A stretch of DNA of 64,000 bases from JASSUD01 sp031963415 (GCA_031963415.1 JASSUI010000001.1:2418001-2482000), one strand, 5' to 3'; shown: positions 42,884 through 51,473, counted from the stretch's first letter. The notes: generated from the letters alone by a model not told the origin. Numbers and translations are program-made.

Positions 42884-45002
42884 ACTTAATTTTCTCGATC
42901 TCCATTTGCTGGCAACTCCGCAAAATACTCCAAGCTATAAATTCACAAGCACTCTCCACAATTTCTGGCCCTCGTTTAGGCGCGCGCATGGTGTAGTTAT
43001 AACTTTGCTCACCAAGTACTATCGAGCACTGAAATACAGCGCTACCTTGAAAAGGTGGGCTTAATGAATCAGGTGTATGGGCTTTGACGATGGTAGGTAA
43101 GTTTGATGTGTTCGTAGAAGAGGGGGAGGCTACAAATTGAGCGGCAATGCGTGTAGCGAATGTGCCTTGGGTCAGCGTGTCGTCAAGCGCTAGAGAATAT
43201 TGGGTTAAGTATGGCCCTAGCTGCTCGAGAGCCGTTTTCTCTTCTTTGCTCACGAGATGGTCTTTAAATAATATTTCTAGCTCGGCCATTTTGTCAGCCA
43301 GTTCTGCTTGTCTGCGTGCAGCAATTGCAATGCGTATATTCACATGCGGATAGTGACAAAGATAACTCACATCGGCATGCCCTCTTAGTTCAGCCAATTG
43401 CTCATCAACGATTTGCGCGGCATCACCTTCAATCACGCCAAACAAACGCATGTGATAAACGGCTTGAGGCATAGAGGTTGATTCTTGTTTCTGTTGCGCA
43501 AGCAATGACTCAAGCATAGGCAAACACTCTTTAGGTGGCCCGGGCAGCACATATACGGTACGGCCGCAAATAGTCATCGTGAAACCGGGCGCAGTGCCAT
43601 TTGTGTTGGGTACAATTTGCGCGCCCTGAGGAAAAAGGGCTTGTCGACGATTAGAAGGGGCAACTTGTAAGCCAAAGCCATGCAAACGTCTTTGAATGGT
43701 CAGCCAGCTTGCCTCATCTAACACTAGGGACACACCTGCGGTAGCCGCGAGTGCTTCGCGCGTTACATCATCTGAAGTGGGACCTAAACCTCCGCTTACC
43801 ACCACCAGATCTGCATGACCTAAACAAATTTCTAGTGCCTGGCGAATGGAGGTAGTTTGATCGCCACAGACCATTTGTAGGTTTACCGAATACTGAGCTT
43901 GAGTGAGTCGCTGTGCAAACTCTTGTGCATTGGTATTGCAGTTTTGACCGCGCAACAACTCGTCTCCTATACACAAGATGCTCGCGTGGCGTGCCGCTTG
44001 AGGGTACGCTATCTCATCTAGAATGGCTTGTGCCATGCTGCGTGTTCCAGCTAAGCCGCCTAAATCGTAGCTGACATGGCGTCCTTTAGTTATTACGGAG
44101 CGCACTGCCTGCTCGATGTGACTTGCCTCGGACATAAATCCGAGATGCTCTAACGTAAGCGCTACACTTAAAAACATAGCGGATGGGTTAGCTTGCTCTT
44201 GCACGGCTCTCTCAAATTCATTGCCATGTGCTGGCGTGAAATAACAAATTTGCTCACCGACATTGGCACTCGGTATAACACCAGGCCCACCTGCCATTCC
44301 TGTGCTGAGCGCAGAAAGCATATCACCCTGCCTATTTTCGGCAACTATCACCCCAAATTTTTCTGGGCTATTTATTAGCGCTAGCGTTAGGTCACTAGCA
44401 TTTTGAATATCGACATGGATAGTGGGGAAATGGGTGGCAATCGAATGAAGAATATCTATTACTAAATGCTCGTTGAAGTGCAGCAGAGTAGGGCTGCCAG
44501 CGAACGTCAGGCGGCGATAGCCTTGCTTATTCGCGTAGTCAAAAGCGTATTGAAAAAGCTGTGCTATGCGATGGCGAATATCGAAGCTTGTTTCTTTAAT
44601 GTTGCTGCTACAGGTTCCACTAATGACACAGCACCGAAATGGCTTGTGCTTACCGATTAAGTGCTGTACGGGCTGTACTTTGGCAAATACCTGAAGACGC
44701 TGCTGTAGCTGAGCAAACGGAGAAATATATTCCATTCCTTGCCCTTGTAATTCAACAGGCAAGCTCGCTTCAGCTTGATTTCTATTTGGGCTATTAAGCC
44801 TTCCTATGAGGACCGCATCACTTCGCGCGATCTGCTGCCACGTTTTCTCTGGCACAGTCTCACCTGTACACTGCCAGCAGGACCAGCCAATTTCTCCGAT
44901 TTCAAATTCAATAGGTAAGGCAAGTTGTTTAAACACAGGTAAAACAGCTTCACAAATTGCTGGGCCAATGCCATCGCCCGGCAAGACAAGTAGTTTTTTC
45001 AT
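42867..45002 (-). CDS. Fusion of an isocitrate/isopropylmalate-dehydrogenase-like domain with CinA
   Basis: 711 residues. Residues 1-333 align in order with the isocitrate/isopropylmalate/tartrate dehydrogenase family: LLVLPGDGIGPAICEAV, then GVIVAENRQGDMLSALSTGMAGG, PSANVGE, TPAHG, NPSAMFLSVALTLEHLG and YDLGGLAGT. Key catalytic positions are altered: the ENTEG region reads GTCSS, and the Lys of the HKAN motif is lost (FAGSPT). From 339 a CinA N-domain follows (SILCIGDELLRGQNCNTNAQ, VVSGGLGPTSDDVTREALA, YVLPGPPKE). The last ~120 residues match nothing I know and lack the PncC signature; PncC is encoded separately at 47951. The two-domain protein may be a degenerate dehydrogenase used as a binding module. 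Confidence 0.82.
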   Translation of the reverse strand: MKKLLVLPGDGIGPAICEAVLPVFKQLALPIEFEIGEIGWSCWQCTGETVPEKTWQQIARSDAVLIGRLNSPNRNQAEASLPVELQGQGMEYISPFAQLQQRLQVFAKVQPVQHLIGKHKPFRCCVISGTCSSNIKETSFDIRHRIAQLFQYAFDYANKQGYRRLTFAGSPTLLHFNEHLVIDILHSIATHFPTIHVDIQNASDLTLALINSPEKFGVIVAENRQGDMLSALSTGMAGGPGVIPSANVGEQICYFTPAHGNEFERAVQEQANPSAMFLSVALTLEHLGFMSEASHIEQAVRSVITKGRHVSYDLGGLAGTRSMAQAILDEIAYPQAARHASILCIGDELLRGQNCNTNAQEFAQRLTQAQYSVNLQMVCGDQTTSIRQALEICLGHADLVVVSGGLGPTSDDVTREALAATAGVSLVLDEASWLTIQRRLHGFGLQVAPSNRRQALFPQGAQIVPNTNGTAPGFTMTICGRTVYVLPGPPKECLPMLESLLAQQKQESTSMPQAVYHMRLFGVIEGDAAQIVDEQLAELRGHADVSYLCHYPHVNIRIAIAARRQAELADKMAELEILFKDHLVSKEEKTALEQLGPYLTQYSLALDDTLTQGTFATRIAAQFVASPSSTNTSNLPTIVKAHTPDSLSPPFQGSAVFQCSIVLGEQSYNYTMRAPKRGPEIVESACEFIAWSILRSCQQMEIEKIKYVENC

Positions 45003-45115
45003 AGTCTATAAATTACAAAACAGAAAAATAAACGTTTGAGACGTTGTTTTATGTATAACAGGTCTTTCCCTATTGTTTTTATCATAAATTTATGATTTTT
45101 ATTGGGGATAGTCGT

Positions 45116-45504
45116 ATGTTAAGCACTGTATTATCAAGAGGCAACTTCTCCGGATTTTATTGTGTGAACTCTATGCTTCAAACGATTTTTACATTTTCTC
45201 GTATGAAAGGAGCTTACTTTAGAATTCCTTTGTTAATTAAATTATGTGCGCAGGTGCTTGATGATTTAAACGCAGCTAAGTCATGTAGTTCGCTAAGAAA
45301 TCAGTACATAAAAATCTAAAATTACTTTGCTCCGCCTTTGGGCGGTACAGTAATCAAGCTGTTCAAGCATTGATTAAAAAATGTGTATACATATTTGGTG
45401 CTGGTGGTAGGGCAGAAGAAAGGGTGAGCGATACCCCTCAACTGGATGATTCGACATATTCAGTTTATTTGGCATCGTTGCGCTATAAATTATTAAACAG
45501 ATGA
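45116..45504 (+). pseudogene. Possible frameshifted small gene
   Basis: A short frame (MLSTVLSRGNFSGFYCVN...LDDLNAAKSCSSLRNQYIK) stops at 45319. In another frame a continuation, LLCSAFGRYSNQAVQALIKK...SVYLASLRYKLLNR, runs to a TGA at 45502-45504. The two parts read like one protein broken near the AAAAATCTAAAA at about 45310. No family recognised; low certainty. Confidence 0.3.
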
Positions 45505-45685
45505 TCGTTTTATTGACAGGTGCACGTACGACTTGAACAGGGAAGGGAATAAGCGTTTAAGTCCAGAAGATACGACTGAAAGGCTAGCATTTGTGCCCTA
45601 AAGCATGTTTAATGTCGTAAAAAGATTAATGCTTTTTCGCAAGAGGCTAAAATTTTAAAGAGGTGCCTAGTTAAAGGAGTTTAAG

Positions 45686-45892
45686 ATGTCCGTTAAGGGT
45701 ATAAATAATCAGCCATCTATAAATTGGTATAGCGTAGATGAAACAAAAGTGTATCAAGAATATATTGTTGATCAAATTAAGGCACTGCAAGGGCAGGTTG
45801 CTATGCTTACTTACAAAAATGCTCTACTTGAAGAAAGGGTCAACCAGTTAGAGAAAAGCACCCCAAATCGCGACATATCTTGTTTAGGGTAG
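45686..45892 (+). CDS. Small coiled-coil protein of unknown function
   Basis: 68 residues. A strong AAAGGAG lies just upstream of ATG 45686. Residues about 28-57 form a heptad-like coiled coil (IKALQGQVAMLTYKNALLEERVNQLE). No family recognised, no membrane segment. It stands alone between accessory genes, so a small regulator, chaperone or antitoxin-like role is possible, but nothing shows it. Confidence 0.5.
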   Translation: MSVKGINNQPSINWYSVDETKVYQEYIVDQIKALQGQVAMLTYKNALLEERVNQLEKSTPNRDISCLG

Positions 45893-46227
45893 GGAGTGAA
45901 AAATTGTCACCTTAAATAATTTAATTAGCGCAATTAGCATATCAATTAACTTAAATTATTTGTTCTTCGCAGAAGAGTAGGCTGTGCTGCTTGTTATCCC
46001 TATTTTATTGTAGTGTCGGGCATCCTCTCCGCTATCTCCCCAAATATAGATAGGGTTAAGTGTCATTAGTTCAGATAAGCCAATTTTCAGCTTTTACATA
46101 ACCGTCTTTTGTCCCGCCTTTTATTGACATTTTGCTACCGATTAAACCTCAAGTTACACGCTTTCCTCTTTTCTGTGTCCATCCGATTGCGGGCCTAAGT
46201 TGGGGTTATGGCGTTGACGCTCCTATG

Positions 46228-47277
46228 TCAAGTGGGAGACTTGGTATCAGCCAAATCCGCAACGATGAGAGGAAATAATTCCCTCACAATATACCGCTTT
46301 AGACAACGATGAATTTCCTTATTAGACAAGCCTTCCTTCGTTCGACGATCAACATATCGTTTTGTACGCAGATCGCTGCGCATTCGGACCATAGCAATCG
46401 TCCAGAGGGCATTGTTTGCTGAGCGGTCTCCTCCCCGGTTCAATCGATGCCGGATCGTTTTGCCTGATGACGCCTGCAGTGGGCTTGTCCCACATAGCGC
46501 TGCTAATGCCGCTTCGTTTTTCAAGCGTTCAGGATTGTCACCCGCTACCGTTATCAATGTTGCGGCCGTCTGTGGCCCCACGCCAAATTGTTCGCGCATT
46601 CGCTTTGCAAATTGTCCCGTTAACTTGTCAAGCATTGCGTCCAGCACTTTAAGCTCGTCTGCCAACATCAACCATCGCTTAGCCAGCAGCCGCAATGTGT
46701 CGGTTAATGTCTGTAACATGGGCGTTTTACCTAATGATCGAAGACGCACGCAGCCATTCACGCATTCTGCAGTTTTCACTTTCAGCAGACGATCGCGTAC
46801 ATCTTGAGGGGCGCTAACCAGCATCGCTCGCAGCTGGTTGATAGCCTGAGTTTTGGCTTTTACCGCACTGCGTCTAGCTACGCAAATCGTACGCATCGCT
46901 TCAGCCGCGCCGGATTGTTCTTTTGCAATAGCGGTTGCCTTACCGGCAAGTACTGCGCGTGCGGCATTTTCGGCGTCAGTGGGATCAGACTTGCCTTTCA
47001 ACCGACGCGTTGAGCGATCTGGCCGGTTGACTTCAAAGACAGCAATCTCATGATCGCGCAGTACATGGGTCAATCCCGCGCCATATGTTCCTGTGCCTTC
47101 AACTCCCGCACACCGGATCAATCCAAAAGAATTTGCCCAGGTCAGCAGTTCAAAATATCCTTCTTTATTTGTGGGGATTGATAACGTCCCGAGAAGCTTT
47201 CCTGTCTCGCTGATCACAGCCCCAACATGGGTATCCAGGTGGGTATCAACGCCCAGAATGATTTCATTTGTATCCAT
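46228..47277 (-). CDS. IS110-family transposase
   Basis: 349 residues from ATG 47277, preceded by AAAGGAC; a longer frame to 47331 lacks support. The N-terminal DEDD_Tnp_IS110 domain begins IILGVDTHLDTHVGAVI, with the first Asp, Glu in GVEGTGTYG, and the Asp pair in KSDPTDAENAARA. The C-terminal Transposase_20 domain (EQFGVGPQTAATLITVAGDNPERLKNEAALAALCGTSPL) holds the catalytic Ser region SSGKTIRHRLNRGGDR. It appears intact. Confidence 0.93.
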   Translation of the reverse strand: MDTNEIILGVDTHLDTHVGAVISETGKLLGTLSIPTNKEGYFELLTWANSFGLIRCAGVEGTGTYGAGLTHVLRDHEIAVFEVNRPDRSTRRLKGKSDPTDAENAARAVLAGKATAIAKEQSGAAEAMRTICVARRSAVKAKTQAINQLRAMLVSAPQDVRDRLLKVKTAECVNGCVRLRSLGKTPMLQTLTDTLRLLAKRWLMLADELKVLDAMLDKLTGQFAKRMREQFGVGPQTAATLITVAGDNPERLKNEAALAALCGTSPLQASSGKTIRHRLNRGGDRSANNALWTIAMVRMRSDLRTKRYVDRRTKEGLSNKEIHRCLKRYIVRELFPLIVADLADTKSPT

Positions 47278-47480
47278 CGAAGTGTCCTTTGTAGTTGGCG
47301 CATCGCCAACCCCAATCGCAGGACAGGACACTCACGGTGCAGAACAAAGCTCCTATTAGGTCACTGAAGTCAGGCCCGGCAATACTCGGGGAACGTCAGA
47401 ATCCAATCGACAGGTCAACGCAAAGGCAACTTGCCAATCCCAGCACGGGTCAGATCGGTCTGACGTTCAGAAGCAATTCT
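47278..47480 (-). ncRNA. Candidate bridge-RNA region of the IS110 element
   Basis: Known IS110 elements encode a structured RNA in the non-coding end next to the transposase start; it bridges target and donor DNA. This spacer contains several short complementary segments (for example ACGTTCCCC...GGGGAACGT-type pairs around 47390). I cannot define loops or promoters by eye. Placement is by family knowledge only. Confidence 0.3.
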
Positions 47481-47900
47481 AGATTGAGTATCTCAGCATT
47501 TAGATCAGATGCGGGAGAGTATTTGTGGAATAAAGCCCGACGTGTTTTGCAAAACAACTATTACTTTCAGAAGGCTTTTCTGCGCTTATTTATTGCAGCC
47601 ATAGGCCAAATTCTGGCTCAGAAGTTTGATGAATGATAGAAACAGTACTCCAACAGCGAAGAGCTGACTTAGCCTCATTTCAGTGCGTAGTTAGTTGAAT
47701 CAAAAACTTGTGAGTTTGCTGCACTCTAAGAGAGGCACTCTATTTGCTTGGTTCTCGTTAAGCATATTGAATCTTGCTTCGTTCACTATGCAATTGATAG
47801 CATTTTTACTGCTTAGATTTTTCGATATTGTTAAACTGCAACCGATCCTATTTGAGGAATAACCCTTCTCAGGCGGATTCAGCATAAAGAGGTGCTAGGG

Positions 47901-48403
47901 ATGAATATTAACAGTTCAACCTCTCAATTAGCAAAGCATTAGCAAAGCAAGTGGGCAAGCAACTACTGGCAGCAAAACTTTCGTTAGTTACCGCAGAATC
48001 TTGTACAGGTGGTTTAGTTGCCGCTACTGTCACCGGTGTTGAGGGAAGAGGTGATTGGTTTGATCGCGGTTTTGCGACTTACTCCATTGCATCAAAAACT
48101 GAAATGCTTGGTGTACCGGCTCCCCTTATCGAGCGGCACGGTGCCGTAAGTGAACCTGTAGCGCGAGCCATGGCTGAAGGTGCGCTACGTCATAGTAGTG
48201 CGGGTCTCGCCCTCGCTATTACTGGAATTGCTGGCCCAAGTGATGGCGGTGAAAATAAGTCAGTTGGCACCGTCTGCTTTGCCTGGTGCTTAGCTAAGCA
48301 GATGCATTGTGAAACAGTAAAATTCAATGGAGATCCGCAACAGGTACGTGCTCAAGCAGCTGAATATGCGCTAAAAGGCGTAAAGACAATGGTGAGTAAG
48401 TAA
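47901..48403 (+). CDS. pncC: Nicotinamide-nucleotide amidohydrolase (CinA C-terminal family), N-terminus disrupted
   Basis: PncC deamidates NMN to nicotinate mononucleotide in NAD recycling. The family signature LVTAESCTGGLVAATVTGVEGRGDWFDRGFATYS and the AITGIAGPSDGGENKSVGTVCFA region are complete. The original start appears to be ATG 47901 with GAGGTG upstream. However, an 11-bp tandem duplication (TTAGCAAAGCA at 47928-47938 and 47939-47949) shifts the frame to a stop after 13 codons. The intact reading frame now begins at GTG 47951 (150 residues), without the first helix. It may still be made by reinitiation at that GTG. Confidence 0.85.
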
Positions 48404-48498
48404 GGAAATTAGAGGGCTTTTAGGGCTGAGGTAGTAAGGGCTGGCTATATCTGTGCCTTCGGTTTTATTTAAGCCTCTATACAAGGTATTAATTCGAC

Positions 48499-48741
48499 CT
48501 AGCTAACATCGTCAGCCTTTGCTAGTGTGAGGATCGATTGGATAGCAAGGTGAGCCTGAGGACTGTTTTTCCAACATGTTGAGCCGATGAGCGCCGACGC
48601 AGCAGACACAACGTCAAGCACGTTGGCCTGACGCAGATGAGCAAAAGATTCAAAGCCAAGTTGCTCGAGGCGTGTTATGACAGTTGGACCAACGCCTTTT
48701 AAAGCCAAAAGGGCTTGCCGCTCAGCAGAAGTAAAAGGCAT
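48499..48741 (-). CDS. Helix-hairpin-helix protein (TfoX C-terminal-like)
   Basis: An 80-residue protein from ATG 48741. The segment LLALKGVGPTVITRLEQLGFESFAHLRQA is a helix-hairpin-helix-like repeat found in TfoX C-terminal domains and related small proteins. Many Burkholderia genomes have a similar short gene. DNA binding is likely but the role is unknown. A longer frame to 48852 would add a charged, unsupported N-terminus. Confidence 0.65.
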   Translation of the reverse strand: MPFTSAERQALLALKGVGPTVITRLEQLGFESFAHLRQANVLDVVSAASALIGSTCWKNSPQAHLAIQSILTLAKADDVS

Positions 48742-49468
48742 AGTATTTTTCTCTCTGTCGTAAAAAATTTCGTCGTAACGAGAACGCGATTCGCTCTTCT
48801 CCTTACCTCGCTTTTCTTTTGACTCATTATGGGTAGAGTCGAATGTTCTCAAAAAGGATGGCGATCAAGGGACGCCTTAATAGCAGTTAGATCTTCGATT
48901 CATTAGTAGCCGACCGTCACTAGTCGCATGTGCTAAGGGGCGCCGGATTCTGTTCATATTCTCGGTATGCTCCTTGTTAGTAAATGCTTTGGACTGTCGA
49001 TCTCAAACGCGTAAGCGAGCGTACAACCAAAAGCAGATTTAAAAGTTGAAGTAATGCTATTTTGCCAAAAATTTGTTCAATCCAAAAAAACCTTTATTTT
49101 AGTTAGAGTTAGAAGAAGTCAAAGGTACTTTTCAACGGAGTTATGCACAGATCCTGTGAATAATTTTGAGATTTGTTGGAGAACATCAAAAGAGTTCCTT
49201 GCTGTAGATGGCATGGAATGCCTTCTCCCTGTGGAATTAATTTAGGAGCGAGAGAGAAGATTTTGGAGCGCCTAAAACAACGTAGATAAATAAGGGAGGG
49301 CTGCTGTAACGAGCGGCATCAATATGCCAGAGTAGAAATGTTACCTACCACTACAGGAAAGGAGCATTTAAATGAATACTACCGTGGTTAGATCAGATTG
49401 CGATTACTATGTGTCATACAAAACACGATAGTAGGGGAGAGCACGCTTTCAGCATACTAGAAAAACAA
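48742..49468. other. Non-coding accessory spacer
   Basis: No recognisable gene. A possible leader-length ORF (ATG 49372 to TAG 49431, 19 codons) has a good AAAGGAG 5' of the ATG but no known match. Another 63-codon frame at 49054-49245 lacks a ribosome binding site. Confidence 0.35.
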
Positions 49469-49496
49469 AAAAGGCTTACAGCGATGTAAGCCTTTT
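49469..49496 (+). terminator. Bidirectional terminator next to the tRNA-Asn fragment
   Basis: A perfect 12-bp stem AAAAGGCTTACA / TGTAAGCCTTTT with a GCGA loop, flanked by A-rich and T-rich sequence. It follows the 3' end of the tRNA-Asn fragment on the minus strand. Confidence 0.75.
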
Positions 49497-49502
49497 AAAA
49501 TC

Positions 49503-49550
49503 TGGCTCCCCGACCAGGGCTCGAACCTGGGACCTGCGGATTAACAGTCC
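49503..49550 (-). other. 3' half of tRNA-Asn (GTT): prophage attachment-site-like sequence
   Basis: Read on the minus strand it matches tRNA-Asn from the anticodon stem to CCA: GGACTGTTAATCCGCAGG, then the T arm CCCAGGTTCGAGCCCTGG and acceptor TCGGGGAGCCA. The D arm and 5' acceptor half are absent, replaced by AT-rich sequence. Such a 3' tRNA copy is what phage integration leaves at one end. The full tRNA-Asn must be elsewhere. Confidence 0.8.
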
Positions 49551-49851
49551 CTGTTTAAAAAATAAATTTAATATTTTTTCCTTATAAATCAATAGCTTGC
49601 ATAACTCGCAAAAATGCAAAGCAACTATAAAACAGCTTGTTTTGATTAAAAAAAATCTGTTTTAGGTTGAATTTAGCTAGCCTCTTAAGAGGAGATTTAG
49701 CATTTTTCGCCATCTTCAATATAGCGATTTTTCTATTCTCGCTCCCTTCAATCTTTGCCTAAATTTATTTCTTATTCATGCTAGGCGCTTTGAAATATAT
49801 GAAGCGCTTTATACTCACCCTATAAAAACCAGCATACATAAAAACTCTGGG

Positions 49852-50162
49852 GTCAAAAAAAAGGTTACAAAGGTAACAAGTTTTCAAAAAACATGGAAAG
49901 CACCATATAAATCAATGGTTTACGCAAATCATAAAAAAGTAACAATAAGGCAACAAAAAAGTAACACGTAACTTTTTTATCTAATTCATGATGAGCCATC
50001 AAAAAATGCTCAACCGAAATCAAATGTACCTGTTACTTTTTTTGTTGCTCGTTTGTTACTCGTTTGTTACCTTTTTTGAATAACAAAATCATCCTTGTAT
50101 ATCAATGACTTAAAGTCATTTTTTTTGTTTTTGTTACCTTTGTAACCCTTTTTTTAACCCCA
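49852..50162. repeat. Inverted-repeat region with about ten GTTAC/GTAAC iterations
   Basis: About 30 bp at the left edge (GGGGTCAAAAAAAAGGTTAC, then AAAGGTAACAAG) is the near complement of the right edge (TTGTTACCTTTGTAACCC, then TTTTTTTAACCCC). Between them are repeated AAAAAAGTAAC and GTTACTTTTTT units plus a GTTGCTC variant. No ORF. It could bind a phage replication initiator or repressor, but no protein partner is visible. Confidence 0.6.
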
Positions 50163-50198
50163 TGCATAGAGAGTGTTAGCGGAGGCCATCCGCTTGGC

Positions 50199-50240
50199 GC
50201 ATAGATTTGCATAATTTTGCATAGATTTGCATAATTTTTT
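50199..50240 (+). repeat. Two tandem 20-bp repeats
   Basis: GCATAGATTTGCATAATTTT occurs twice in a row, preceded by a further GCATAGA at 50164. AT-rich iteron-like repeats just downstream of the GTTAC cluster and upstream of the portal gene's 3' end. Confidence 0.65.
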
Positions 50241-50317
50241 AGCCTATCAAAACGCACTGAATCCCTTACTGTCTGGCTCTCTCAGGCAAAATGGAATGCA
50301 TAGAAAATTAAACTTTT

Positions 50318-50355
50318 TGCAAGAACCGCGGGTGCGGGGGGGACTGCGGCTTGCA
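50318..50355. other. Candidate phage cos site
   Basis: Arms TGCAAGAACCGC (50318-50329) and GCGGCTTGCA (50346-50355) are complementary apart from a 2-nt bulge. They enclose a G-rich core GGGTGCGGGGGGGACT, in otherwise AT-rich DNA. It lies beyond gene Q, where P2 has cos. P2-like cohesive ends are also G-rich. This is an inference from place and shape. Confidence 0.4.
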
Positions 50356-50516
50356 GGATGACGCATAGCAAGCAAGGGCTAATAAAGCCCATTAAAATAG
50401 CTGATGACAGGGTGAAAAAAAGAAAGATAGGAGGAGAGGGCTCCGCAGTTAAAAAGCCGCTGTGGCAGGTTGAAGCGCGATTAAAAGAGTATTTACCGCC
50501 TGTCGAGGGACGGTCA

Positions 50517-51473
50517 TTATTCAGGTTTAAACATCACGGCTTTTTGTTGTAATTTTGTATTCAGTTCATTAAAGCGAGCTTGTAACGGCAGCATCTCATG
50601 CGCTGTAAAAAGCTTCGCTGCTGTATCTGCCGCGCCGAAGCCCCCTGTGTTACTGGGCACAATGCCTAAGAGTTGCGGCGGTACGCGGTGCGCTGCTAAT
50701 AGATCGTCCCTTGTCACATTTTTGATATTAAAGAATTCATCTTTTGCGGTAATTTCTGACACGGGGATTAACTGCAACCCGTCTTTTTTGCCATTCGGCG
50801 CATACACAAAGAGATTCCTAAAATTCCCTGGCCCTTTGCTTTCTTTAAGTGCTTGCCGTAAATGGTTCACATCGTCTTCTTGATGGGCGGCATCCGTCAT
50901 GTACAGAATAAAGCCGGCATGACTGCCATTTTCGTAATACTTACGCCGAAATAACGTCGCTGATTCATTCAACCAAGCGGCATGTAACGCGCCTAAATAT
51001 TCAGGGAGACCGTATACCTCTTGATTTATATCGGGTTCCATCAAATGCAAAATGCTACCGGCTTTAAAGGAATGCTCTTGTTGCCAGCCTTGTACAAAGT
51101 AGTATGTTTTAAGATCGACTCCACGGCGTATATATTTAGCGGGGACATGCTGGAGTTCGACGATTTGCCCCAACCGATTACAGCGCTTTTCTAAATACGC
51201 ATTACCCAACACTAAAAAATCTAACGCTAATCGGCTAAACGTTTCTCGGGAGAGCCAAGGATGTGAGATAAAAGATGAGGTTAAAAGGTTACGCTTAAAG
51301 TAAATAGCTGAGCTATGATGAGTGCTGGCTCTAAACGACTTGGCTAGCCCTTCCCAACTGATCGGTGGCTCGTACCATTTTCCATTCATCCAGCATTCCA
51401 GGTAGTCGAGCATTTCTGCTTGATTTAGCGCGGGCCTCGGTTCCCCAAACGTAAACATTTCTATTGCCATCAA
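50517..51473 (-). CDS. P2-like portal protein (gpQ)
   Basis: A 318-residue PBSX/P2 portal family protein through which DNA enters the capsid. Conserved PALNQAEMLDYLECWMNGKWYEPP near the N-terminus, LDFLVLGNAYLE and YGLPEYLGALHAAWLNESATLFRRKYYENGSHAG. The C-terminal DDLLAAHRVPPQLLGIVPSNTGGFG is the portal stem region. It overlaps the terminase gene by 4 nt. The sequence ends slightly short of typical P2 Q (about 344), with no frameshift visible. Confidence 0.93.
   Translation of the reverse strand: MMAIEMFTFGEPRPALNQAEMLDYLECWMNGKWYEPPISWEGLAKSFRASTHHSSAIYFKRNLLTSSFISHPWLSRETFSRLALDFLVLGNAYLEKRCNRLGQIVELQHVPAKYIRRGVDLKTYYFVQGWQQEHSFKAGSILHLMEPDINQEVYGLPEYLGALHAAWLNESATLFRRKYYENGSHAGFILYMTDAAHQEDDVNHLRQALKESKGPGNFRNLFVYAPNGKKDGLQLIPVSEITAKDEFFNIKNVTRDDLLAAHRVPPQLLGIVPSNTGGFGAADTAAKLFTAHEMLPLQARFNELNTKLQQKAVMFKPE

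Larger units (their letters stand above)
46190..47480 (-). mobile_element. IS110-family insertion sequence (limits approximate)
   Basis: One DEDD-type transposase (46228-47277) is flanked by non-coding ends. IS110 elements lack clear terminal repeats, so the borders are estimated from composition and typical size. The 5' non-coding side (minus strand, about 47278-47480) is rich in short inverted repeats. In the IS110 group this is where the bridge RNA is encoded. Confidence 0.6.

Noticed and set aside
47295..47636. Plus-strand ORF of 113 codons upstream of the IS110 transposase
   Set aside because: It runs antisense through the IS110 non-coding end and its second half has no ribosome binding site or known motif. 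It could be a gene remnant but I cannot support it.
49054..49245. 63-codon ORF between the helix-hairpin-helix gene and the prophage
   Set aside because: No ribosome binding site, no recognisable motif, and AT-rich background makes chance ORFs of this size likely.
49852..50240. CRISPR array
   Set aside because: Repeats are short (5-20 bp), AT-rich and in both orientations, with no regular unique spacers and no cas genes. No CRISPR array is present in the window.
50358..50552. 64-codon plus-strand ORF at the portal gene 3' end
   Set aside because: It is Lys/Arg-rich, overlaps the portal gene in antisense, and has no family likeness. The region fits a cos or packaging site better.
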